Part shown: positions 47,000 through 57,600 of the stretch, piece after piece
Position numbering within the stretch: the first letter of the stretch is position 1
How the letters are laid out: the number at the start of each line of letters is the position of its first letter
Source of the DNA: Sorghum bicolor
Lineage: Eukaryota > Streptophyta > Magnoliopsida > Poales > Poaceae
Direction of reading: 5' to 3'
Assembly: GCF_000003195.3 (NCBI RefSeq)
Contig: NC_012871.2
Coordinates: forward strand, 54,923,802 to 54,987,801
Length of the DNA stretch: 64,000 nt
Made by a program: the position numbers and the translations under genes
Notes under the pieces: model-generated
Told to the model about the DNA's origin: nothing
Databases searched by the model: none
The model's input: only the letters and a program-made list of their open reading frames with translations

Positions 47000-48640
47000 T
47001 ACCTGCCGGTAGGCGAGTTAGTTGATTCCGAACTAATTAAGGAGCTTCATTTTGCTATTTTGTTTGTACTATGTGCTACTAGCTTTGTTTATGTCGTGTT
47101 ATATTATATAGAAATACAATACTAGTTTATTTTACATAATGTATTTTATCTGTGTCTCCTCACATGCATATCCTTCTTCTCCTCACATGCATATCCTTCT
47201 TTTACTTGTATTTCTGAGCAGGATTTTAGAGCACTAGCAAATGTTTTTTTCCTACTCCCGTTATCCTAAAAAGAGTCCATTTAAGGCAATAAAAAGAGTC
47301 CATTTTATTACTAAGTTTAAGTTTATATAAAAATAAATTACATATTAGTCTAATAATACTTATCTGGTACCATAAGTGTTAGTAATTGTATAGATTTGGT
47401 TAACCTTAAAATTTGTTGAATTAATGGAAAACGAAAAGTGCAATACTTTTGGTAATAGTTTTCTATGTACGAGAATACGATAATTAAGGAGCAATTTTAT
47501 GTTTGTACAAAAGGGTTGTTTGCTGCTCGATTTGCTTCCTTGGTTACGTACTAAGCAAGAGATCAGTGGACAGAACAAGCCGTTGTTCATGTTACTAATT
47601 ACTTTTCAGCTGTCTAGCATTAGTACGGACTACTTACACTGGCTGCAGCTTAGCGATTTTGATTCATTTCGTTTGTTCAGACGTCAAAATCTAGCCCATT
47701 AAGTCAGGAAAGCATAAGCTGCATAATTCATGTCTGGGCCCGCAGTTTCCCATTTTGCGCGGTGCCTGTCTTCTTTAGCTGGCGTTTCATGAATAAACAC
47801 ATCTGATTTGCAGCCGAATACAGTGATGCAACAAAAAGCCTCTACATATCTGCACCGACAAATGCAAATTTGAGTATGTGTATTTTCTCAAAGTAGGTAT
47901 ATATCACCTTGCTGCGACAGAACACCTTCTTCGTTCCTTTTCGAGGACGAAACCACTAATAAAGTTGTTGGTTATCCTTGCTCCATGAAAGCAATAACAC
48001 AGGAGACCAAAAATGCCTTATTACAGAGTATCATCTATAATTGGCGAATGCCATGTAGAACACGTTACCCCATCTCGACGTTGCTTGTAACATCAGATCA
48101 GGGGAAGTCCTCGCCAGTAGTGCGCCACCGTTTCTGGAGGATACAGCTAATCGCCAGGCGGTGGTCATCACTCTTCAGCCATCACACAGACGAAGTGACG
48201 CGCAGCCTCCACGGCCCTTTTTAGCTCCTTCTAAGTTAGAATAAACCTCCTGATGTCTTGTTTCAAAGAAAAAACATGAATAAATTAGTCACCACGGCGG
48301 ATCTTAGGTTTCGGGAATTCCGTTGGAATAGAAGATACAACAGGAGCAAGTGTACTTGTATCCAAAGATGAAAGCGATATGGATATTTTCTGACCGTATT
48401 CGAGACCGAATTCATTTAAAGAGGTTCAGATTTGTTCATATCCGAGTCTGAATATTCAGTATCCGATACTGTGTCCGTATCTGAAGATTTATTAAATCGT
48501 ATATTTATATATCAGCATCCAATCATAACTTATCCGACATAAATCCGACAAGAAATATGAAAACAAATATGATATAGGTGATATCCGTCTATATCTGTCC
48601 AAGAAACTTCTCTGTCTTAGCTCTATGCGCCATCTCTGTT
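47000..48640. other. Intergenic DNA downstream of the proline-rich gene
   Basis: A 23-bp direct repeat (CACATGCATATCCTTCTTCT) occurs twice at 47,158-47,204. ACTCCCGTTATCCTAAAAAG near 47,256 is one end of a Stowaway-type MITE. 48,360-48,600 has CGGATA/TATCCG words like the hAT-type MITE at 23,582. No gene is supported. Confidence 0.45.
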
Positions 48641-48641
48641 A

Positions 48642-49277
48642 GAGCAACTCCAACTGTTTTATATTTTTTGTTTGGCAAAACATAGAGTTTGCCAACTCAT
48701 AAATAAAAATAGCAAAGCTAAAAAGAGTTCATCTCCAATCGTTCCCCATAATTCATTTGCAAAAAAATAGAATTACGGACTCACTTGTTGTCCATGCTTT
48801 TTTTCCTCACGCGCCGCCGCTATTTCGCGCGGTTTTTGTTTTCCTTCGCCAGTTCGCCTGGTCGCGGGCGTGATTGCATCCAGCCGGCCAGAAAGTCCTC
48901 CTAGGGAGGCACGTCTAGGCTAGCTAGCAGATACGATGGATTCCAGGCCGCTAGAGACTCCACCAAGTCAGCAACTGGAACTCTGACAGAAGATGGCGAC
49001 ACCATGGAGCAATCGCGCAGGAACTTCGACGGCACCGCACGGGAGAAAGAGTAGGCATGCGGGAGAAGGATACACGCGAGGGAGGAGTCTCTCCATCGTG
49101 CAAAAACACTAATGCCAAGCTTCATGGACTTTTGTATATATGCATTGTTTGACCTTCCATTTGCCAAGTTGCCAAATTTGCCAAAGCCAATTTGCCAAAC
49201 CATTAGAGAGTAACTTTTAGACTTTTTTCTAAAATACAAAAATGTCTAACTCAATTGCAAAACCGTTAGAGTTGCTC
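48642..49277. mobile_element. MITE with GAGCAACTCCAAC ends, target duplication TTA, GC-rich core
   Basis: The ends GAGCAACTCCAAC and GTTAGAGTTGCTC are flanked by TTA (48,639-48,641 and 49,278-49,280), as in PIF/Harbinger elements. Both arms are AT-rich, but 48,800-49,100 is GC-rich and unlike the arms, so it may be captured sequence. A 112-codon minus-strand frame there has no recognisable domain. Confidence 0.75.
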
Positions 49278-49521
49278 TTATTCTCCTTTTTTTATTGTTT
49301 TAGATCTTCAAGTCGACTAGCGACTGGCAAATGTCATTGGGGATGCCCTAAGGGTGTCCTAAATTGTAATTTTCAAATAGCTAGCTAAATGAAGCTTAGA
49401 AATATTTAAAAAAAGAACAATGTAGTGGAGAGTTATGTGAGTTGTGAGAGATGTTTCTAGAAGATCGTGCTAGACTAGCTATTTGGTCATCACTAGTTAT
49501 TTGACCTTTCTTCTTGATATC

Positions 49522-49891
49522 TGTCGACGAAAGCTAGTCGGCAGTCTACCTTGGGGTGTACCCACGGCAGTAGTTTATCGGTAGACGGTGCGCAAGCTAC
49601 GAACTTGATGGTGACGCAAGACACGGGCAAGCTTTTTATCCAGGTTCGGCCGCCGTGTGGGCGTAATACCTACGTCATGCGTCTGGTTGTATTGATTTGT
49701 GTTGAGAGAATAATGTGTCCTAAGGGGGGTCCCTTGTCCCTCCTTATATAGTCCGGAGGGCAAGGTTACAGATCTTGTTTCCTTGCGCGAAACTCCGAGC
49801 AGTTGGATCAAGCCTCGGACTGTCTTCGTGATGGGCCAAGCCTCCTGGCCTAAGTCTAGCCGTAAGGGTATAGGGATTTATACCCCCCACA
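49522..49891 (-). repeat. 3' LTR of the Tat element (shortened, 370 bp)
   Basis: It starts TGTCGACGAAAG and ends TACCCCCCACA on the plus strand. Relative to the other LTR it lacks about 90-100 bp between CAGATC and TTGTTTCC, apparently a deletion between short repeats. It shows about ten substitutions over 365 aligned bases, so the insertion is fairly recent. A TATATAA box lies at 49,744-49,750 on the minus strand. Confidence 0.93.
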
Positions 49892-50363
49892 GCTAGTCCC
49901 CGAGCACCACGTATTATGATGTAACACGCCGTCTTGGGCTTCCTTGACCAGTGACACTTAACGTCTTCAATAAGCAAGAAAGCCACCCAAGCAGTTGCAA
50001 CGGTATTTCGACCATCTTGAAAATCAGTTAACCAACATCAGTCATCGAGGAAGCAGGTTGTTCGAAGAATGCATGGTGCTCTTGAGAAAAAATATTTCTT
50101 TTGTCGGTGAAGTGTGCCCACTTTACTTTTACAAAAAGTACAGTCTTTCAAAAAGTAAGCAAATTCACCGCAAGGTGAAGTGTGCCCACTTAGTCCCCGA
50201 GCCTGGTAGTAGGTGACGTAGGCACGTGGTACCAGGGTCAAAAAGGTCTTCATAGAAATTCCAAATCTGAGATGCATCGCCTGATGCATCATACCGATGT
50301 AGTCCCCGAGCTTGCTGGAATGCGAAGTATGAGCCTTGTAGCAAGGTCTAAAAAATTGAATTT

Positions 50364-50692
50364 ACCAGTCCCCGAGCATATAACGCTATGTGGTCGGTAC
50401 AATCCCCAAACTTTATAACTAGTAAACTAGTCGACCAGTCCCCGAGTGTATAGTACTCAGATTGGTCAGTGCGGTCCCCAGGTCTCCAAACTAGCAGACT
50501 GGTCGACCAGTCCCTGAGCCTATAGTGCTCGGTGGTCGGTGCAGTCCCCAGGTCTCCAAACTAGCAGACTGGTCGACCAGTCCCCGAGCCTATAGTGCTC
50601 GGTGGTCGGTGTAGTCCCCAGGTCTCTAAACTGGTAGACTGGTCGACCAGTCCCCGAGCCTATAGTGCTCGGTGGTCGGTGCAGTCCCCAAG
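50364..50692. repeat. Minisatellite of about five 70-bp units
   Basis: ACCAGTCCCCGAGC-type starts occur at 50,364, 50,434, 50,506, 50,576 and 50,646, giving periods of 70, 72, 70 and 70. Each unit contains CGGTGGTCGGTGCAGTCC and AGACTGGTCGACC. It lies upstream of the antisense gene's TATA box, so it could modulate that promoter. Confidence 0.88.
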
Positions 50693-50987
50693 AATGTCAT
50701 ACACAGCCCTCCAACAATTCTGCTTATTCCTTTGGAAAAAGCATCTTGCCATATTAACGCATGATGTGACGAGACATCCTGGTATTTTGTCAGACGGTTG
50801 CGTGAAAAGGTGCGCCGGGTAACGGTGCAGCCGCTCTTTGCGTGGTTCGAGAAAAGGAAACCATCAATTACACAGAAAAGCCGTCGTATTATCTGCCGGT
50901 AATTATTGAAAACCGAAACGCCGCATCCGCCGCTGGGCCCGCTCACTTCCCAAGAATGCGGGAAGTGGAAGAGGTGGAGCCGTTGCC

Positions 50988-50993
50988 TATAAA
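50988..50993 (+). promoter_or_regulatory. TATA box of the antisense gene
   Basis: TTGCCTATAAAGACTC lies 123 bp upstream of the ATG at 51,116. A small hairpin, CTTCCC-AAGAATGC-GGGAAG, sits just before it. Confidence 0.6.
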
Positions 50994-51115
50994 GACTCAA
51001 CACCACGCCCGTAATCTTTACCCTGCCTTTGCCTTCAAGCCTTCTGTTCTTGCCATTCCTGTCTCTACAACCTCCATCCTTGATCGTCCAGCTCGCAAGC
51101 ACTTCTGCAGCATCA

Positions 51116-54100
51116 ATGGCGAAGAGTGACTCGAAGAAAAGGAGTGAACTGATGGCGAAGGAGTGGAAGAAGTTCCGGAGCAGCACGAGGTCCCTCAAGA
51201 CCTCGTCGGAATGGGGCTACTTCACAGCCAAGAGCTCGGCGGCTGGAGGGCGCCGGAAGGGTAAAGCTACCCCGACCCCCGTGTCGGTGAGATCGTAGTA
51301 TTTGAAGATTTTTTCAAGAGGGGCTTTGGGATTCCTGTCCACCCTTCCCTCCAGGGCCTTCTTCTTTACTATGAGATCGGGATCTGCAATCTGCACCCGA
51401 ACTCAATTCTTCTTATCTCCACCTTTATTCATCTGTGCGAAGCCTATGTTGGAATAGAGCCGCACTTTGACCTTTTTTGCTATCTCTTTTGTCTGAGGAA
51501 AAAGGGAGCAGTTGGAGGCTCTAAGATTGCGGGTGGAGTATACCTCAATCTGCGCGATGGAATGAAGAACCGGTACCTCAACTGCCCATGGAACACTTCT
51601 CTTACCGAATGGTACAAGAAGTGGTTCTATGTCAGGGAAGAGCCGTGCAGTTCCACGTTCTGCGACGTGGGCTACATTCCCGAGAAGAGGGTCAGCTGGA
51701 CAGACCGCCCAGCGTTCGCTGGTTAGGTGGAAGACCTAATGAAACTGATCGAATGGTCCCGCTTAGACGGGCCAGGAGTGGTCGGTAACTTTATTTATCG
51801 TCGGGTGATGCCCTGCCAGAGGAGGGTACACTCGGCCTAGGAGTACGCGGGGAGCCTGGACCCGACCAGGATGAGTTCCGATGTTCTGGAGAAGGCAGAA
51901 ATGCAGCAGCTGATGAACGAGTTGTTCAACTTTACAGACGACAACTTCGTTCGAAGCAGCGATCGGATGCACGCCTTCAAGCTGGGACGACCAGCTCCTA
52001 AGGTAAATAAATAATGATTCTGACTAATATTACTTTTTGAGTACTTGTTCTCCCAGTTGTTGACTTGTCTTTGATTCTACTGCAGATTGGAGACGTTGAC
52101 CGGTGCGCAGTGTACGTATCACCGGCACCTGGCATGGAGAATCCTACGGGAGTGGACCCGCCAGAGGACGACGCTGCTCGGTGTCCTCAATACACCAGCA
52201 GCGAGGAGGAGCAGAACCGTCCCGCCCCGACCACCGAGGACAGAGTAGCGGCGAAAAGGCCACTGGTGGCGGATCCGTCCCCTGTGGAGGCGCTGCCGGC
52301 GGAGAGCAGCCAAGCGCCGAAGCGCCGTCGGCTTGTCAGGATCACCGATGACGACGACGAGGAGGAGGAGGCCGTGCCTTCTTTGGTCCGGAGGCCACGC
52401 AGTCGTCCGGACGTTGCACCGGTCACCACTGGTCGGATGACCAGCGACCCTCCTGCCCCACACGTCGAGCCGATGCGCGTCGTAGAGACGAGGGCAGAGG
52501 CACCGACCGGTAGAACCAGGAGGAGGTTCTTCACAGCGACGCACAGGCGCTCCGATCTGTAAGTTGTTCAATCTTACTCTCGTACATCGATATATTTGCG
52601 TTTTGTTGCTGCTACTTCTGACATTGATTAAATGTCGCATTCTTATTAGCGCGGCATCGGACGTTGACCCTGACAACGTTGCTGGCCGGGGGACGGCCGA
52701 GCCCGTGGTTATCGTCGAAGATGCCGCGCCGCAGACCACCCAGGAGCGTGCCGAGGAGCAGCCCACGGTGGTGATCGCGGCTGAGACTGCCGAAGAGCAC
52801 CTAGCCCCGACAAGGGCCGAAGCGGGCACCCCTACGAGGGATGGAGAGGCTGCGAGGACGCCTCCCCCGAGCAGCGTTGTGGGGGAAGAAGACAGAGCTC
52901 CGACTCCCCCGCCAGCTGAAGAAGGGAGAGTTCCAACCCCACCCCGAGCAGAGACCTCTTCACAAGTAGACTCCCCTGGCCTGGATCAGGGTCCAGTGAT
53001 GCCTACGACCACGGCCTGGGGTAGTGCGGAGGGCGAGGAGACGCAGACGGCCTCCAACGATGAAGTGGAGGAGATCCAAGGTTGTCCCCAAGATGGTCGC
53101 CAGCACGTTTACGTGTGGCGCCAACGCGGGGACCACTTTATTGGTCATGAAGAACTCGCGGAGACGGAGGAGGCCGCGAGGGTGGAGCGCGCAGCGAAGC
53201 GACTTGTGGACGAGGTTAAGGTAAGTGGCCTTTTGCGCTGCTCAAAGTTTATATGCATTATCTCTGGATTCCGTATGTATTCTTCTTGTAGGGCGCAATG
53301 AAAACGACGAAGTACCGGAAAAGGTGCTTCGACCAGATTGAGGGAATCATGGCCGAGAACAAGGCCCTGTCCGTGGAGGTGGACCAGCTTCGGTCGGAGG
53401 CCGAGGAGAAGACGGCCGAGATGGGTGCTCAGGAAGAGCGCCTGCTCGATCCCAATCGGCGGTTGGCCGACAAGGATCGAGAAAGGAGAGGTCAGTCATG
53501 TGTTCCGAGCAGCTGTATAAAACCACGTAGTCGTTTTAGTTGACCGGAAATTGCTCATACAGACTTGGAGGAGGAGGTTGCGTGCCTCCGACAAGAAAAT
53601 GAGAGGCTCGACCAGGAACGAGCCAGCGCGCTGGAGGCCGAGCGCCGAGCTGGTGAGGAGTTAAGCAACAGGAATCGGGAGTTGACTGGTAAGAACCATG
53701 TTTCCTTCTTCTTTGATTGCTTGACATTCCTTGTCTTGTGTGCGAACTAACTTCTTGCTTGGTTCTTAGTGCTCAAAGTAAACACCAAGAAGCACCTCGA
53801 CGAGCTGATTAAGGACCGGGACTCCTGGAAGGCTAACTGCATCAAGCTTTGGAAAGGAGTGGCCCTAGTTCTTGATTTGATCGGCCCCGAGCTCCCTGAA
53901 GACCAGACCCGCGTGCCAAAGCTGACTCCGATCGAGAAGGCGCAACGGGCGTGGGACTGGCTCCAACAATTTATCAAGGACGCCGGGGAGTTCGCCGGCG
54001 CACACGTCCTAAGCATGGTGCGCACTCACTATCCTCTGGTCGACTTGTCTCGACTGGAGAGGGGATAACCCAAGGAGGTTGGCCCGCAGGAGGCAGACGA

Positions 54101-54335
54101 CCTTCGTGTTGGTCTGCTTGACCTGTCGTCGACAGTGATCGGCGACATCAACCTCTGCGGGACGGCAACTCCCCCCGACCAGCCCGGGTCAGATAGGTCG
54201 GCCACAGAGTTGGCGAGAGCGTCCGTTACCGGAGATGGGCGGTCGACGCCTGCGGTTTCGACCAGCCAGGCGCCGGTGGCCCCGACCCCTTCGACTGGGC
54301 AGCAAGGCCGAGCGGGTGATCAGCCTGAGAAGTAG
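51116..54335 (+). pseudogene. Six-exon antisense gene of the Tat element, Transposase_28 (putative gypsy-type) domain
   Basis: Exons are 51,116-52,002; 52,086-52,558; 52,650-53,220; 53,292-53,490; 53,563-53,688; and 53,770-54,335. All introns are 70-92 bp with GT-AG borders, and the reading phase is kept across every junction. Exon 1 encodes a basic N-terminus (AKSDSKKRSELMAKEWKK) and the Transposase_28-type domain (EIGICNLHPNSILLISTFIH through NRYLNCPWNTSLTEWYKKWF). Exons 2-3 are Pro/Glu/Thr-rich and disordered. Exons 4-6 encode a coiled coil (ENKALSVEVDQLRSEAEEK), then a WDWLQQFIKDAGEFAGAHVL helix. Breaks are a 1-base shift near 51,290 and stops at 51,724, 51,838 and 54,066. A poly(A) signal follows at 54,415. 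The function of this protein family is not established. Confidence 0.85.
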
Positions 54336-54414
54336 GCCTCTAGAGTAGTCTGTAGGAATAGACTAGGGACCGCCCAGAGGGGTGTTTATTGTAAACTCTG
54401 TATATAAAGTTTGT

Positions 54415-54420
54415 AATAAA
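54415..54420 (+). terminator. Poly(A) signal of the antisense gene
   Basis: AATAAA, within TTTGTAATAAAGTTTG, lies 80 bp after the final stop codon at 54,333-54,335. It precedes the convergent end of gag-pol at 54,632. Confidence 0.6.
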
Positions 54421-54631
54421 GTTTGATTTGTCATGACCATGGTTTTGAGCGCTGTAATATTGTCTAAGTGATGTATCACTGAGTCGAGTTAATAACTCTT
54501 AAGGACTTTCATCCTAAAGGCGGTTGTTGCACTTTGTCGAAAGCTCTGCATATAAAAGAAGTACATAGCAAGAACGAAAAAAATTTATTAATGCTGATCA
54601 TAAGAGATTTACAAACGAAATGTACAGGAAC

Positions 54632-57600
54632 TTATGGGTAAAAACGTCGCAGGTTGTTTATGTGCCAAGAGTTAGGCAGGCGTGTTCCGTCTGGGTACGC
54701 CAGTCTGTAAGATGTAGGGCGTGTGACTTCTGCGACCACAAAGGGTCCTTCTCAAGGTGTGGATAACTTGTGCGTTCCTTCTTGGCTGGTTTTCCACTTG
54801 AGTACAAGATCATCGACCACGAAGGAATGGTCTTTGACGTTCCTGTTGTGATACCTCCTGATGGCTTCGAGATACTTTGTTGTTCGGAGGCATGAGAGTA
54901 GGCGCTTTTCTTCCATGCAGTTGATTTCAAGCTCCCTAGAGATGTCAGCCGAAGGCTGGTCGAAGTTTTCGACACCTGGAGATCCGAAGGTTACGTCAGA
55001 CAGAAGCATTGCCTCGGTGCCATAAACCATGAAGTAGGGTGACACGCCCGTGTTGCGACTAGCCTGTGTTCGGAGACCCCAGACCACGATCGTTAACTCT
55101 TTCATCCATTGTCCTGGTGCTCTATCGTTCTCTGTGTACAGCCTTTTCTTTAAAGCATCGATAATCATTCCATTTGCTCGCTTTACTTGACCGTTGGCCT
55201 GTGGGTGAGCTACTGACACATACTTTACAACTATGCCCCTGTCATCGCAGAAGTCCCAAAATGTAGTGCCAGTGAACTGAGTGCCCAGGTCAGTAATTAT
55301 GTTGTTGGGAACCCCATATCTGTGTATGATTTGGTTGAGGAATTCCACAGCCTTCTCGGAGGTTGCTTTGACCAATGGCATGTACTCGATCCACTTCGAG
55401 AATTTGTCGATTAACACGAAGAAGAACTTGAAGTTACCGGGGGCCAGCTTAAACGGCCCGATCATGTCCAGGCCCCAACAGGCGAAAGGCCAGGATGACG
55501 GGATAGTTTGAATCTCGTGAGCAGGCACGTGAGTCCTCTTAGCGAAGAACTGGCATCCTTCACAATGTCGGACCAGTTTCTCGGCGTCGGCGACCGCAGT
55601 TGGCCAGTAGAAACCGGCTCGGAAGGCTTTCCCGACCAGTGTTCTGGAGGCCACGTGGTTGCCACAGGACCCGGCGTGTATGTCGTCTAAGAGCTTGATG
55701 CCGTCATCTTGGGATATGCATTTGAGCAGCACTTTGGAACTTGCGTGCTTTCGCATAAGTTTGCCATCCACCAGTATGTAATTCTTGGATCGTCAAATGA
55801 GGCGCTCGTTCTCAGTTTTATCCTGAAAACCCGATCCATCCGATATATACCTGATAAAAGGGGCGCGCCAGTCACGGCTGCTGGTTGTCGGAGTGGTGTC
55901 GTCTATGAGCATTGCCTCATTAGGTTGCTTTTCGACCAGGTCTGTGCCCACACTTGGCGTGTGGATGTCCTGAATGAAAACGCCTTGCAGGATCTGGGCC
56001 CGAGATGACCCTAACTTTGACAGCGCATCCGCTGCCTGGTTCTTATCCCGGACCACGTGGATGTATTCTATGCCGTAGAAATTGGATTCCCATTTGCAAA
56101 TTTCTTTATAATAGAGGTTTATCTTCTCGTGTGTTGTGTCCCATTCCTTGTTTAACTGGTTGATGACTAGGGCAGAGTCGCCGTGGACATAGAGGCGTTT
56201 GACTCCTAGTTCGACGGCCAGTCGTATGCCGTGTAAGCATGCTTCGTATTCGGCAACGTTGTTCGACGCCGGAAAGAGGATCCTAAGGACGTACCATAGT
56301 TTGTCCTTGTTAGGCGACAAGAAGAGTATTCCGGCGCCGGCGCCATTGATGTTTAAGGACCCGTCGAAGAACATTGACCAGTGGTCGGAAGTGTCGGAAA
56401 GGGGGGGCTCGTTGAGGTCCGTCCACTCTGCGATGAAGTCGACCAAGGCCTAGGACTTGACGGTAGTGCGGCTCTGGAAATCCAAGGAGAATGGGCATAA
56501 TTCCATTGCCCATTTAACGATTCTGCCGTTGGCGTCCTTGTTGCGCAGAATGTCCCCCAGAGGGAAACTAGTGGTCACCAGGACCCGATGACCGTCGAAG
56601 TAATGCTTCAGCTTTCTTGAAGTTATTAAGATGGCATAGATGAGCTTCTGTATCTGAGGGTACCTGGTCTTGGACTCATTTAAAACTTCGCTTATGAAGT
56701 AGACTGGTCTCTGGACTTTGTATACGTGGCCTGGCTCGTCCCGTTCGACAACCATTGTCGTGGACACAACCCTATCAGTTGCTGCTATGTAAAGGAGCAG
56801 ATCCTCGTTGGGTTGAGGTGCTGTAAGGACGGGTGGTGAGGTGAGAAAAGTTTTGAGCTGGGTGAACGCAGCATCAGCTTCCTCTGTCCAGGAGAATTTT
56901 TCCGATGCTTTGAGGAGTTTGAAGAAGGGGAGGCCTTTTTCTCCCAGTCTAGAGATAAAACGGCTGAGAGCGGCTATACAACCGGTGAGCTTTTGAATGT
57001 CTTTGACATTCTTGGGTGGTCGCATGTCGAGCACTGCCTTTACTTTTGAGGGATTCGGTCGTATGCCGTCGTGGCTGACGACGTTGCCGAGTAGTAGACC
57101 AGAGGGGACCCCAAAGATGCACTTTTTGGGGTTAAGCTTCCACTTGTATTTATTTAGCGCCTTAAAGGTTCGGTCTAAGTTGTTGATTAGAGTGCTCGCG
57201 TCCCTTGTTTTGACAACGACGTCGTCCACATAGGCCTCGACGAGGTCATCGCGAATCTCGTCGTGGAGGCATTGCTGAATGGCCCGTTGATAGATGGCTC
57301 CAGTGTTTTTGAGTCCAAAGGACATAGTCATGTAGCAATATGCACCGAAATGAGTGATAAAAGATGTTTTGATCTGGTCATCTTCCTTTAATGAGATCTA
57401 GTGATAACTAGAGTAGCAATCTAGAAAGGAGAGGAGTTCGCATCCAGCCATTGAGTCGACCACCTCGTCGATGCGAGGGAGACCAAATGGATCTTTAGGA
57501 CAGTGTTTATTGTGATCAGTGTAATCAACGCACATTCTCCATTCATTATTCTTTTTCCTTACAAGAACCGGATTGGCAAGCCAATCGGGGTGATACACTT

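Noticed and set aside
50364..50692. CRISPR-like regular repeats of about 70 bp
   Set aside because: The units are contiguous with no unique spacers and sit in a plant retrotransposon; this is a minisatellite.
52119..52829. 236-codon minus-strand frame
   Set aside because: It is the shadow of exons 2-3 of the antisense gene, crosses an intron and shows no motif.
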